Assembly: GCA_963843085.1 (NCBI GenBank)
Contig: CAWJJG010000010.1
Coordinates: 434,001-498,000, forward strand
Length of the DNA: 64,000 nucleotides
Source of the DNA: DASUPK01 sp963843085
GTDB lineage: Bacteria; Actinomycetota; Thermoleophilia; Solirubrobacterales; 70-9
Direction: 5' to 3'
The notes under the pieces are model-generated. The model saw nothing but the letters and a program-made list of their open reading frames with translations, did not search any database and had not been told where the DNA came from. A program made the position numbers and the translations under genes. This document shows, piece by piece, positions 34,646 to 43,337 of this stretch; the first letter of the stretch is position 1, and each line of letters opens with the position of its first letter.

Positions 34646-36010
34646 ATGAGCGAGCAGGTCAAGTTCGAGCTCTCCGAGGAGGAGATCCCCACCAGCTGGG
34701 TGAACCTCCTCGCGGACCTCCCTGGCGACCCGCCGCCACCGCCGCTCAGTCCCGCCACGGGCGAGCCCGCCGGCCCCGACGATCTGGCGCCGATCTTCCC
34801 GATGGGCCTGATCGAGCAGGAGGTCTCGGCGGAGCCGGACATCGAGATCCCGGACGAGGTCCGCGAGATCTACCGCCTCTGGCGCCCGACGCCGCTGCTG
34901 CGGGCGCGGCGCCTGGAGCGCGAGCTCGATACCCCGGCGCACATCTACTACAAGTACGAGGGGGTCTCACCGGCCGGCTCCCACAAGCCGAACACCGCGG
35001 TCGCGCAGGCCTTCTACAACCGCGAGGCCGGGATCCGGAAGATCTCCACCGAGACCGGCGCCGGCCAGTGGGGATCGGCGATGTCGCTTGCCTGCCGGCT
35101 CTTCGGGCTCGAGTGCGAGGTGTTCATGGTCGGGATCTCCTACGACCAGAAGCCCTATCGCAAGGCGATGATCGAGACCTGGGGCGGGACGGTCCACCGC
35201 AGCCCCTCGGACCTGACCGAGGCGGGGCGCTCGCAGGCCGAGCACAGCTCCGGCAGCCTCGGCATCGCGATCTCGGAAGCGGTCGAGGTCGCGGCGTCCT
35301 CCGACGACACGAACTACTCGCTGGGCTCAGTGCTCAACCACGTCTGCCTGCACCAGACGGTGATCGGCGAGGAGTGCATCAAGCAGATGGAGATGGCGGG
35401 GGAGTCCCCGGACGTCGTGATCGGCTGCGTCGGCGGTGGCTCCAACTTCGCCGGGATCGCCTACCCGTTCCTGCGGCGGCGCCTCCGCGATGGAACAGAG
35501 ACCCGGTTCGTCGGCGCCGAGCCGGCCGCCTGCCCGACCCTGACCCGCGGCCGCTACGCCTACGACTTCGGCGACACGGTGGGCATGACGCCGCTGATGC
35601 CCATGTACACGCTGGGCCACGATTTCGTCCCGCCGCCCGTACACGCCGGGGGGCTGCGCTACCACGGCGACGCCCCGAGCCTCTCCGCCCTGGTCAAGGA
35701 GGGGCTCGTGGAGGCGACCGCGATCAAGCAGACCGCCGCCTTCGAGGCGGCTGTGCGCTTCTCGCGCTGCGAGGGCATCATCCCCGGGCCCGAGCCGGCC
35801 CACGCGATCCACGCGGTCTTCGACGAGGCCGAGGCGGCCAAGCAGGCGGGGGAGGAGCGGGTGATCCTCTTCAACCTCTCCGGCCACGGTCACTTCGACA
35901 TGTCCGCCTATTCCGCCTACTTCGCCGGCGAGCTCGAGGACCTGGAGCTCTCCGAGGACGAGCTGAGCAGCGCGCTGGATCGCCTGCCCGAAGCGCCAGC
36001 GCTGGCTTAG
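34646..36010 (+). CDS. TrpB2-like PLP-dependent tryptophan synthase beta chain
   Basis: 454 residues, longer than TrpB1 (about 400) because of an N-terminal extension, as in the TrpB2 group. Seen: the PLP Lys in AGSHKPNTA (about residue 113), the indole-site ETGAGQWG, the phosphate loop CVGGGSNFAG (about residue 262), and FNLSGHGHFD near the C-terminus. It would condense indole or another nucleophile with serine. No trpA is nearby, so it probably works alone. Its stop overlaps the convergent thioesterase stop by four bases. I see no link to the flanking ethylmalonyl-CoA genes. Confidence 0.87.
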   Translation: MSEQVKFELSEEEIPTSWVNLLADLPGDPPPPPLSPATGEPAGPDDLAPIFPMGLIEQEVSAEPDIEIPDEVREIYRLWRPTPLLRARRLERELDTPAHIYYKYEGVSPAGSHKPNTAVAQAFYNREAGIRKISTETGAGQWGSAMSLACRLFGLECEVFMVGISYDQKPYRKAMIETWGGTVHRSPSDLTEAGRSQAEHSSGSLGIAISEAVEVAASSDDTNYSLGSVLNHVCLHQTVIGEECIKQMEMAGESPDVVIGCVGGGSNFAGIAYPFLRRRLRDGTETRFVGAEPAACPTLTRGRYAYDFGDTVGMTPLMPMYTLGHDFVPPPVHAGGLRYHGDAPSLSALVKEGLVEATAIKQTAAFEAAVRFSRCEGIIPGPEPAHAIHAVFDEAEAAKQAGEERVILFNLSGHGHFDMSAYSAYFAGELEDLELSEDELSSALDRLPEAPALA

Positions 36011-36411
36011 ACGAGGTAGCGCTCCAGGCCGGAGCGAATCGGCTCCGGGATGGGCGCCTTCGGTCCCCCGCCCGACTCGATGAAGACGTGTCGCAGCTCG
36101 CCCTCGGCGGCAGGCTCGCCGCCGCTCTCGATCACCAGCTCGGTCGTCATCGAGGTGTCGCCCAACCGGACGATGCGCGCGACGATCTCGAACTCGTCGT
36201 CGAATCGCAGCGGCGCCAGGTAGCGGACCGCGGCCTCGCCGACCACCATGTCGACGCCGGCCTCGACCATCTCCTGGTAGCCGCCGAGCTCGCGCCAGAG
36301 CTCGGTCATGGCGAGATCGAAATACATCAGGTAGTTGGCGTTGAAGACGACCCCCTGCGGGTCGCACTCGCTGTAGCGGACCCGCAGGGTGATCCGGAAG
36401 GACTCGCTCAC
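36007..36411 (-). CDS. Hot-dog fold acyl-CoA thioesterase (4HBT type)
   Basis: 134 residues. Seen: the 4-hydroxybenzoyl-CoA thioesterase signature RVRYSECDPQGVVFNANYL with the catalytic Asp, followed by the long helix and the RYLAPLRFDDE strand. Its ATG overlaps the stop of the malyl-CoA lyase gene (ATGA), so both come from one transcript. In some ethylmalonyl-CoA organisms malyl-CoA is hydrolysed to malate by a CitE-type thioesterase (Mcl2); this hot-dog enzyme is a candidate for the same step, which is inference. Confidence 0.85.
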   Translation of the reverse strand: MSESFRITLRVRYSECDPQGVVFNANYLMYFDLAMTELWRELGGYQEMVEAGVDMVVGEAAVRYLAPLRFDDEFEIVARIVRLGDTSMTTELVIESGGEPAAEGELRHVFIESGGGPKAPIPEPIRSGLERYLV

Positions 36412-37457
36412 ACCTCGTAGGCCTTGGCCAGTTCAGGGTCCTTCTTGGCGAGCATCTCGGCGAGCGTCACCATCACCTTGCACTGCTTCCAGGTGGCGTC
36501 GTCCTGCATCTTGCCGTCGATCATGTGCACTCCGGCGCCGTCCGGGATCGCCTCCAGCACCTTCTTGGCGAAGATCACCTCGTCGGGCGGCGGGCTGAAG
36601 ACCTTCTTGGCGATCTCGATCTGCACCGGGTGCAGCGACCAGGCGCCGACACAGCCCATCAGGAACGCCGCGCGGAACTGCGTCTCGCAGCCGGCGGTGT
36701 CCTTGATGTCTCCGAACGGGCCGTAGAAGGGCAGGATGTCGTTCGACGCGCAGGCGTCGACCATGCGCGCGATCGAGTAGTGCCAGAGGTCCTGCTGCGC
36801 GGTGACCCGCTCGGCATCCGGGTTGTCGGGGTCCGGGTCCTCCATCACGCGGTAGCCGGGATGGCCTCCGCCGACCCTCGTGGTCTTCATCCGCCGCGAG
36901 GCGGCCAGGTCGGCCGGCCCGAAGCTCATTCCCTGCATCCGCGGGCTGGCCGCGGCGATCTCCGCCAGGTTGACGACGCCCTGCGCCGTCTCGAGGATCG
37001 CGTGGATCAGGATCGGACGCTCGACCTTCGCCTTCGCCTCCAATTGGGCGAGCAGCTGGTCGACGTAGTGGATGTCCCAGGGTCCCTCGACCTTGGGGAC
37101 CATGATCACCTCGAGCACCTCGCCGATCTCGGTGACCAACTCGGTGAGGTCGTCGAGGACCCAGGGGCTCTCCAGCGCGTTCACCCTGGTCCAGAGCTGG
37201 GTGTCGCCGAAGTCGACCTCCTTGCCGACCTCGATCAGCCCTCGCCTGGCGGGGACCTTGTTATCGACCGTGATCGCGTCCTCGAGGTTGCCGAGCAGAA
37301 TGTCGGCCTGCTTGGCCATGTCGGGCACCTTCGCCCGCATCTTCTCGTTGGACGCGTCGAAGAAGTGGATCATCCGCGAGGGCTTGACTGGGATCTCGCG
37401 GAGCGGATCGGGCGCGCCGATCGCCATTGGCTTGAAGAAGTTCCTTGGATTTCGCAT
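36408..37457 (-). CDS. mcl: Malyl-CoA / beta-methylmalyl-CoA lyase (CitE-like)
   Basis: 349 residues of the HpcH/HpaI aldolase superfamily. Seen: MAIGAPDPLREIPVKPSR near the start, GNLEDAITVDNK (metal-site Asp/Glu), MVPKVEGPWDIHYVDQ, LIHAILETAQGVVNL, SFGPADLAASR and GKMQDDATWKQ. The protein resembles the Chloroflexus-type Mcl along most of its length from memory. It cleaves beta-methylmalyl-CoA to glyoxylate and propionyl-CoA and condenses glyoxylate with acetyl-CoA. It is coupled to a thioesterase. One of five ethylmalonyl-CoA pathway enzymes in this window. Confidence 0.9.
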   Translation of the reverse strand: MRNPRNFFKPMAIGAPDPLREIPVKPSRMIHFFDASNEKMRAKVPDMAKQADILLGNLEDAITVDNKVPARRGLIEVGKEVDFGDTQLWTRVNALESPWVLDDLTELVTEIGEVLEVIMVPKVEGPWDIHYVDQLLAQLEAKAKVERPILIHAILETAQGVVNLAEIAAASPRMQGMSFGPADLAASRRMKTTRVGGGHPGYRVMEDPDPDNPDAERVTAQQDLWHYSIARMVDACASNDILPFYGPFGDIKDTAGCETQFRAAFLMGCVGAWSLHPVQIEIAKKVFSPPPDEVIFAKKVLEAIPDGAGVHMIDGKMQDDATWKQCKVMVTLAEMLAKKDPELAKAYEV

Positions 37458-37501
37458 GACCCGAACGCTACCTAGAAGGCTTGATCAGCGGCTCGGCGGG
37501 A

Positions 37502-37507
37502 TAGCCT
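37502..37507 (+). promoter_or_regulatory. -10 element of the GNAT gene (leaderless)
   Basis: TAGCCT, 6 nt before the ATG at 37514. Confidence 0.45.
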
Positions 37508-37513
37508 GCGGCG

Positions 37514-37960
37514 ATGGCGAAGGTTCGCGAGGCCGTGCAGGGTGAGGTCGAACGGGTGCTCGGCATGTATGAGTGGCTGTTCGCGCCTCCCGGGTCGGTG
37601 TCGGCGGGCTGGGACGCCGAGCGCGCGCGGACGGCTATCGAGGCTGCCATCGTCGACGAGGAGGCCGCCGTGCTGGTCGCCGAGCATCGCGGCGAGCTGC
37701 TCGGGCTCTGCACCGCGTACCTCGACCTCAACTCAGTGCGCTTCGGCCCGCGCTGCTGGGTCGAGGACCTCGCGGTCAGCCCGCAGCACCGCTCGCAGGG
37801 GGTGGGGAAGGGGCTGCTCGACGCCGCCAGGGAGTGGGCGCGGGAGCGTGGCGCCAGCCATCTGTCTCTGAGCAGCGCCGAGTCGCGCACCGATGCCCAC
37901 CGCTTCTACGAGCGGGAGGCCCCCGATCAGCGCTCGATGCTCTTCGGCTGGGATTTGTGA
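37514..37960 (+). CDS. GNAT family N-acetyltransferase
   Basis: 148 residues. Seen: WVEDLAVSPQHRSQGVGKGLLDAAREWARERGA, that is strand beta-4 and the Q/RxxGxG/A acetyl-CoA loop, and the C-terminal AHRFYERE stretch typical of the family. It transfers an acetyl group to an amine of a small molecule or protein. Divergent from mcl with only 56 bases between. The substrate is unknown. Confidence 0.85.
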   Translation: MAKVREAVQGEVERVLGMYEWLFAPPGSVSAGWDAERARTAIEAAIVDEEAAVLVAEHRGELLGLCTAYLDLNSVRFGPRCWVEDLAVSPQHRSQGVGKGLLDAAREWARERGASHLSLSSAESRTDAHRFYEREAPDQRSMLFGWDL

Positions 37961-37981
37961 GCAGGAGATAGCGACCTGTTA

Positions 37982-37991
37982 CGATATATCG
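37982..37991. promoter_or_regulatory. CGATATATCG palindrome upstream of padR
   Basis: Perfect 10-bp palindrome 35 nt before the PadR ATG in an AT-rich patch. PadR-family regulators commonly bind ATAT-centred palindromes in their own promoters, so this is the likely operator. Confidence 0.55.
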
Positions 37992-38026
37992 CGTTAGTTC
38001 ATGATTGATCGAAAGGAAAGACGCGA

Positions 38027-38551
38027 ATGCACAGACAGAGAAGCCGCCACCCGGCTCACTGGCGGCGGCACGAGATGAGTCGCGGAGGCGGTCGAGGACA
38101 CGGCCGGGGGCGCCATCGCGTCCGCCGCGGCGATGTCCGCAGCGCCATCCTGGCGCTGCTCGACGACAGGCCGATGCACGGCTACGAGCTGATCACCGAG
38201 CTCGAGGAGCGCACGGGGGGCCGCTGGCGCCCGAGTGCCGGCTCGATCTACCCGACGCTCCAGCTGCTGGAGGACGAGGGACTGGCCACGGCCGAAGAGG
38301 TCGAGGGCCGCAAGGTCTACTCGCTCACGGACGCCGGCAAGGAGGCCGCTCCGGAGCGAACCGAAGGCCAGCAGCCTTGGGAGGAGGGCGACGAGGACTC
38401 GCCGCGATTCGAGGCCCGCAAGGAGCTCTTCAAGTTAATGGGAGCGGCGAAGCAACTCGCCCGCGCCGACAACGAGGAGCAGCTGACGAAGGCGGCGGAG
38501 ATTCTCAAGGACGCCCGCCGCAAGCTCTACGGCATCCTCGCCGAGGAGTAA
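38027..38551 (+). CDS. PadR-family transcriptional regulator
   Basis: 174 residues. Seen: a His/Arg/Gly-rich N-terminal extension (about residues 1-33), then the winged helix VRSAILALLDDRPMHGYELITELEERTGG..AGSIYPTLQLLEDEGL, and a long C-terminal helix (FKLMGAAKQLARADNEEQL) for dimerisation. GAAAGGAAAG precedes the ATG. No neighbouring target gene is obvious; the nearest genes are a GNAT and a SnoaL-like protein. Ligand unknown. Confidence 0.9.
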   Translation: MHRQRSRHPAHWRRHEMSRGGGRGHGRGRHRVRRGDVRSAILALLDDRPMHGYELITELEERTGGRWRPSAGSIYPTLQLLEDEGLATAEEVEGRKVYSLTDAGKEAAPERTEGQQPWEEGDEDSPRFEARKELFKLMGAAKQLARADNEEQLTKAAEILKDARRKLYGILAEE

Positions 38552-38557
38552 CTCGCC

Positions 38558-38971
38558 TCAGGCGCCGCGCGCGATCGCTGAGCGCGCGGCGTCCTCAGTC
38601 GCGAAGATCGAGCTCGAGAGGACCTTGCCGTCCTTGAAGCGGCTCAGGCCCCAGGCGAGCTGCGCGGAGCGCCGTTCCTCGGGCCCGATCAGCCAGACGA
38701 ACTCGTAGAGAAGGCCCTCGACGCCGACCTCCTCCGCGCGCCGCAGATCGATCTGAACCCCCTCGGCCCGCTCCGCGAACTGGCGCAGGAGGTCAACGGC
38801 CTCATGCCGGCCGTGATAGTTCCCGGGGTAGCTCTCGTATCCGGTCTGGCCGACGTCTGGAACCGGCTGCGAGAGCCTCATCTCGGGGTGGATGGAGTCA
38901 CTGAATGCCTCCCAGTCGGTCGCGTTGAGCGCCTCGATCGCACGGCGAGCGATCTGCTCGCGGTCGGTCAT
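38558..38971 (-). CDS. SnoaL-like (NTF2-fold) protein
   Basis: 137 residues. Seen: REQIARRAIEALNATDWEAF..IHPEMRLS at the start and an NTF2-fold pattern with YHGRHEAVDLLRQF and VWLIGPEERR. Such small cone-shaped proteins range from ketosteroid-isomerase-like enzymes to binding proteins. The ATG overlaps the stop of the PAS-EAL gene (ATGA). A role next to a c-di-GMP protein is unknown. Confidence 0.75.
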   Translation of the reverse strand: MTDREQIARRAIEALNATDWEAFSDSIHPEMRLSQPVPDVGQTGYESYPGNYHGRHEAVDLLRQFAERAEGVQIDLRRAEEVGVEGLLYEFVWLIGPEERRSAQLAWGLSRFKDGKVLSSSIFATEDAARSAIARGA

Positions 38972-41502
38972 CCCGCCTCGGATGGGCTGCGCCGCAGCGC
39001 GAGGTCGGACTCCACCGTCCACTCGGCCTGCGGGCGGCCGATCAGATACCCCTGAACCTGGTCGACCTCCACGCCGCGCAGCAGGCTGAGCGTGTCCATG
39101 TCCTCGACCCCCTCGGCGATCGTGGTCAACCCGAAGTTCTGGGCCACGGCGACGATCGAGCGGACCACCCGGAGGTCCTCGGGGCTGTTCGCCAGCTCGC
39201 GGATGAACGACATGTCGATCTTCAGCCCGTTGACCGGGAGGCGGGCGAGATAGGTGAAGGATCCGTAGCCCGTCCCGAAGTCGTCGAGCTCGACCGAGCA
39301 GCCAAGGCCTCGGAGAGCTTCGACCAGCGAGCGGGCCGCATCCAGGTCCTCGGCGGCCGCCGTCTCGGTGATCTCGAAGCTGACGTTCTCGGCCTCGGCC
39401 CCGGCCTCGCGCAACGCCGCTTCCACGGCGGAGACGATGCCCGGGTCGCTGAGGCTCGTGGCCGAGAGGTTGATGGCGACGGGCCGCTCGGCGGCCAACT
39501 CGATTCCTCTGCGGATCGCCCACCGGTCGATCCGCCTCATCAGTGGGGATTCTTCGGCATGCGGCAGGAAGCGTCCGGGTGGAACGAGCTCATCCGCCAG
39601 GCGCAGGCGGATGAGCAGCTCATGGTGGCTGATGCGGCCGGAGCTCAGGTCGAGCACCGGCTGGCGCTCGAACTCGAGGCGGTCGTGCCCGAGCGCCTCC
39701 TCGATCTCGTGCCGCCAGGCATCTCGCTCCCGGTTGTGTCGGGCCTCGGCCTCCCGCTTCCGCCGGTCGGTGATATCCCTCGAGACGCTGGAGTAGCCCG
39801 TCACGGTGCCGTCGTCGTCACGGAGCGGGAAGACCTGGAGCAGGACGTCGATCACCTCGCCATCCCTGCGGAGCCGCTGGGTCTCGATCGTCGTCGACTC
39901 GCCCCGAAGCACGACCTCCGCGACTTGCTCGAGCTCCTGGCGCCGGTTCTCGGGAACGATCAGCAGCTTGCTCTTACCCACGATCTCGTCCGCGCTGTAT
40001 CCGTAGATGTGCTCCGCAGCGGGATTCCAGGCGATGATCTTGTCGTCGAGCGATGTGGAGACCATCGCATCCTCGGACGACATCACCATCCTGGCGAGCC
40101 GCTCGCGCTCTTCGTCACGGCGCCTGCGCTCCGTGATGTCGCGAATGACCGAGGTGTAGGTCGGGGAGTTGCCCTCGGTTCTCGTGAACGCCATCTCGAT
40201 CGGGATCTCGGCTCCGTCCGAGCGCCTCGCGACCCATTCGAAGCGCTTGCCGATCCGCTCCAGGTTCTCGCCGGTGACCAGGCGTTCGAAGCTCCGGTCG
40301 TACTCGTCTCGGTGGGAGTCCGGCACGATCAGGTCGGCGACGTTCTTCCCGACCGCATCCTCGGCGCGATACCCGAAGGTGCGGGTGGCCGCCGGGTTCC
40401 AGCTGATCACCGTGTTCTTCGCGTCCACCGTGATCACGCAGTCCAGGGCAGCCGCCATCGAGGTCGCGTGCAGTCCCTCGATCCAGCCGCGCCGGCGCTC
40501 CGCGTCGAGCGCCCGGCCACGAGCCCTGACCGCCTCGTGATACAGGAGCACGAGGCGAATCCCCCCCGCCGCCAGGGTGAGGCCGGCCAGCACGACCGCG
40601 CCCCCGCTGAGGCGCTCGAAGTGATCCCAGATCACGACCACGACCGCAAGCGCGATGGCGCCGACGGAGAAGATCAGCTCGAACTGGCTCTCGCTCGGCT
40701 CACCCGGCGTCTCGGGCTGGTCGGCGATCCACGCGCCAGCGGCCATGAGCAGCGACCCGATCGGCCAGAGCGCGTTGATCAGAGTCAGGTCCGGGACCGA
40801 CCCGCTCGCGACCTGGGCGGCGAAGACCGAGTCCGCGATGCCGATGGTCACGACGCCCGCGAGCAGCGCCGCGAGCGACGCGCCGGCGCGCCAGCCGAGC
40901 GCGGCCAGGGTGATCAGTACCGAGCAGACCAGGAGGAGGTCGAGGCATGGATAGGCGACCGTGGCGAGGCGCGCCGCAGTGCTGCCCTCCAGGGAGCCCG
41001 TGACCGGATCGATGGCGATCCACCACCACAGCGTCGCCACGCCGAGGAGCGGGGTGAGCAGCGCGATGAAGGGCATGGCGCCGTGACGCGTTTGGCGGCT
41101 GAGGTTCCACAGCCCGGCGATCACCAGGGGGTACTCGAGCAGGTAGAGGTAGTCGGCGACCGACGGATACGCGCCGTTGATCGGGTCGACCCAGAACTGG
41201 TAGTAGGTGTCGCCGAGCGCGTTCAAGGCGATCCCGACGGCGATCAGGCCCCAGCCGCCCGGGTCTCTGCGGGTCCACGCGCCGGCGAGGGCCAGCAGGG
41301 CGGCGGTCCACATCAGGGTCAGATAGGTGACGGATTCGAGGCCGGTGACGCCGGGGCCGGTGCCGAAGATCCCGCTTTCGACCAGGCATTCGACCACGAG
41401 GAGCGTGAGGATCCCACCCGTGAGGATCCAGCCCCAGACGGGGATCGGCCGGATCAGCCTCAGAGCCCCAGGTCGTAAGCCATGTCTTGGCGCGATGGCC
41501 AT
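38968..41502 (-). CDS. Membrane PAS-PAS-EAL protein (c-di-GMP phosphodiesterase)
   Basis: 844 residues. Order seen: about nine to ten N-terminal membrane spans (residues 20-320), two PAS domains (RTFGYRAEDAVGKN; EHIYGYSADEIVGKS), and a C-terminal EAL domain with no GGDEF ahead of it. EAL motifs: HELLIRL (the EAL triplet reads ELL), AINLSA, FEITETAA, LDDFGTGYGSFTYL, LKIDMSFI and IAEGVED. Metal and general-base residues (E of ITE, DD, K, E of EGVE) are present, so hydrolysis is likely despite ELL. The start has GGGAGGG upstream. It would respond to a membrane or redox cue sensed by the PAS or membrane domain. Confidence 0.88.
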   Translation of the reverse strand: MAIAPRHGLRPGALRLIRPIPVWGWILTGGILTLLVVECLVESGIFGTGPGVTGLESVTYLTLMWTAALLALAGAWTRRDPGGWGLIAVGIALNALGDTYYQFWVDPINGAYPSVADYLYLLEYPLVIAGLWNLSRQTRHGAMPFIALLTPLLGVATLWWWIAIDPVTGSLEGSTAARLATVAYPCLDLLLVCSVLITLAALGWRAGASLAALLAGVVTIGIADSVFAAQVASGSVPDLTLINALWPIGSLLMAAGAWIADQPETPGEPSESQFELIFSVGAIALAVVVVIWDHFERLSGGAVVLAGLTLAAGGIRLVLLYHEAVRARGRALDAERRRGWIEGLHATSMAAALDCVITVDAKNTVISWNPAATRTFGYRAEDAVGKNVADLIVPDSHRDEYDRSFERLVTGENLERIGKRFEWVARRSDGAEIPIEMAFTRTEGNSPTYTSVIRDITERRRRDEERERLARMVMSSEDAMVSTSLDDKIIAWNPAAEHIYGYSADEIVGKSKLLIVPENRRQELEQVAEVVLRGESTTIETQRLRRDGEVIDVLLQVFPLRDDDGTVTGYSSVSRDITDRRKREAEARHNRERDAWRHEIEEALGHDRLEFERQPVLDLSSGRISHHELLIRLRLADELVPPGRFLPHAEESPLMRRIDRWAIRRGIELAAERPVAINLSATSLSDPGIVSAVEAALREAGAEAENVSFEITETAAAEDLDAARSLVEALRGLGCSVELDDFGTGYGSFTYLARLPVNGLKIDMSFIRELANSPEDLRVVRSIVAVAQNFGLTTIAEGVEDMDTLSLLRGVEVDQVQGYLIGRPQAEWTVESDLALRRSPSEAG

Positions 41503-41583
41503 CTGCCCTCCCTATCGACCGATTACGTCGATCGGCAAAGCCCCCTCGTGCCTCTCATCACAAGGTCTACAGGTGACGGGTGC

Positions 41584-42030
41584 TCAGGTCAAACGATGCC
41601 CGCGACCTTGCGGGCCGCCGTCGCGATCGAGATAGAAGCTCGCGCGCCGGATCTGCGCATCCTGAACCCACCAGACCGTCCCGCTCTCCGTCGTGATCTC
41701 GACCCCGTCGTGCCTGGTGGTTCCGGTCTGGCGAACCATCATCACGATCATGTCGTCGACCGGCTGGAGCTCCTCGATCTCGAAGCGGAAGTCCGCCCAT
41801 GGGCTGAGCCAGTCGGCCAGCGCCTCCCTGAAGCCCGCGACCCCGGGATAGGTGAGCGTCGGCCCCTCCACGGGCACCATCACCGTCTCGTACTCGGGGT
41901 GGGCCCGCGCGCGCAGCAGCTCCTCGATCAGGTCAACCATCTGCTCGCCCTCGAGGACCGTTCCCGCGCCGAGCTCGAGCTCAGCGGTCACCTCCTCGAA
42001 GAGAGCGGCGGTGTCATCGGTTCCGGGCAC
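41584..42030 (-). CDS. SnoaL-like (NTF2-fold) protein
   Basis: 148 residues from a GTG at 42030. The middle carries YPGVAGFREALADWLSPWADFRFEIEEL and RQTGTTRHDGVEI, the core of the SnoaL-like polyketide-cyclase fold. A second copy of the fold with the divergent gene at 38558 in the same neighbourhood. No catalytic assignment possible. Confidence 0.75.
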   Translation of the reverse strand: MPGTDDTAALFEEVTAELELGAGTVLEGEQMVDLIEELLRARAHPEYETVMVPVEGPTLTYPGVAGFREALADWLSPWADFRFEIEELQPVDDMIVMMVRQTGTTRHDGVEITTESGTVWWVQDAQIRRASFYLDRDGGPQGRGHRLT

Positions 42031-42040
42031 CTGCCGGGCG

Positions 42041-42046
42041 AGGGTA
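42041..42046 (-). promoter_or_regulatory. -10 element of the SnoaL-like gene (leaderless)
   Basis: TACCCT on the minus strand, 10 nt before the GTG at 42030. Confidence 0.4.
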
Positions 42047-42107
42047 ACGCGCCGTCCGTGGGCGTCGTCCTATCCTTGGCGGCGCAAACACGACTTCAGA
42101 GGAGCCA

Positions 42108-43337
42108 ATGGCAGTCGCAACCGAGCAGCAGGAGAGCACCAACTTCCAGGAGATGACCGACGAGCAGAAGGCCATCGTCGAGATGGTCCGGGACTTCGTC
42201 GACAAGGAGATCATCCCCAACGCCGAGGAGTTCGATCACGAGGACAAGTTCCCCGAGGCGATCGTCGAGCAGATGAAGGAGCTCGGGCTCTTCGGAGTGA
42301 CGATCCCCGAGGAGTACGACGGCATGGGCCTCGACCTGACGACCTACGCGATGATCGTCGAGGAGCTCTCCCGCGGCTGGATCTCGATCTCCGGCGTCGT
42401 CAACACCCACTTCATCGGCTCCTACCTGCTGATGAAGTTCGGCACAGACGACCAGAAGCAGTACTTCCTGCCGAAGATGGCGACCGGCGAGATCCGCGCC
42501 GCCTTCTCGCTCTCTGAGCCCGAGGTCGGCTCCGACGTCCAGGGCATCAAGGCCACGGCGACCAAGGACGACGACGGCAACTGGATCCTCGAGGGCCAGA
42601 AGATGTGGGTCACCAACGGACTCGGCTCGAGCGTGGTCTTCGTCCTGATGAAGAACGACCCCAAGGCCGACCCGCCCTACAAGGGAATGACCTGCTTCAT
42701 CACCGAGAAGGAGCCCTGGAAGGACAAGAACGAGGGCGACTTCGCCGGCCTGGAGATCCCCCCGAAGATCAAGAAGATGGGCTACAAGGGCGTCGAGTCC
42801 ACCGAGCTCGTCTACTCGGGCTACAAGTGCCCGCCGGATCGGATCCTCGGCGGCGAGGAGGCAGGCCTCGGCAAGGGCTTCTCGCAGATGATGGATGCGC
42901 TCGAGGTCGGCCGGGTCAATGTCGCTGCCCGTGGCGTCGGCATCGCGCAGCGGGCGCTGGAGCTCGCCCTCAAGTACTCGCAGGAGCGGAAGACCTTCGG
43001 CAAGCCGATCGCCCAGCATCAGGCGATCCTCTTCAAGCTCGCCGACATGGCAACCAAGATCGAGGCCGCCCGTCTGGTCACGCGCAAGGCCGCGAGGATG
43101 AAGGACGCCGGCGAGCGCTCAGACCTGGAGGCCGGCATGGCGAAGCTGATCGCCTCCGAGACCGGGAAGGAGTGCGTCGAGGACTCCTTCCGGATCCACG
43201 GCGGCTACGGCTACTCCAAGGAGTACGAGATCGAGCGTCTTTACAGGGACGCGCCGCTGCTCCTGATCGGTGAGGGCACCTCCGAGATCCAGCGGATGGT
43301 CATCGGCAAGAAGCTGCTGGAGCGCAACAAGATTTGA
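42108..43337 (+). CDS. mcd: Acyl-CoA dehydrogenase, probable (2S)-methylsuccinyl-CoA dehydrogenase
   Basis: 409 residues with a strong GAGGAG element. Seen: VEELSRGWISISGVVNTHF, AFSLSEPEVGSDVQGIK (FAD/substrate), WVTNGLGSS, and the C-terminal RIHGGYGYSKEY..RDAPLLLIGEGTSEIQ with the Glu position of the base in GEGTSE. The GWISISGVVNTHF stretch resembles the acyl-CoA dehydrogenase found with ccr in other actinobacteria; given four other pathway enzymes nearby, methylsuccinyl-CoA to mesaconyl-CoA is the best call. A general short-chain acyl-CoA dehydrogenase is the alternative. It is coupled to an SDR gene. Confidence 0.85.
   Translation: MAVATEQQESTNFQEMTDEQKAIVEMVRDFVDKEIIPNAEEFDHEDKFPEAIVEQMKELGLFGVTIPEEYDGMGLDLTTYAMIVEELSRGWISISGVVNTHFIGSYLLMKFGTDDQKQYFLPKMATGEIRAAFSLSEPEVGSDVQGIKATATKDDDGNWILEGQKMWVTNGLGSSVVFVLMKNDPKADPPYKGMTCFITEKEPWKDKNEGDFAGLEIPPKIKKMGYKGVESTELVYSGYKCPPDRILGGEEAGLGKGFSQMMDALEVGRVNVAARGVGIAQRALELALKYSQERKTFGKPIAQHQAILFKLADMATKIEAARLVTRKAARMKDAGERSDLEAGMAKLIASETGKECVEDSFRIHGGYGYSKEYEIERLYRDAPLLLIGEGTSEIQRMVIGKKLLERNKI

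Noticed and set aside
36007..36010. Four-base convergent overlap of the TrpB2-like and thioesterase stops, considered as a functional link
   Set aside because: Convergent overlaps are common in dense genomes and imply no shared pathway.
39559..41478. Long plus-strand frame (639 codons) opposite the PAS-EAL gene
   Set aside because: Same reason: no domains, composition dictated by third-position GC of the real gene.
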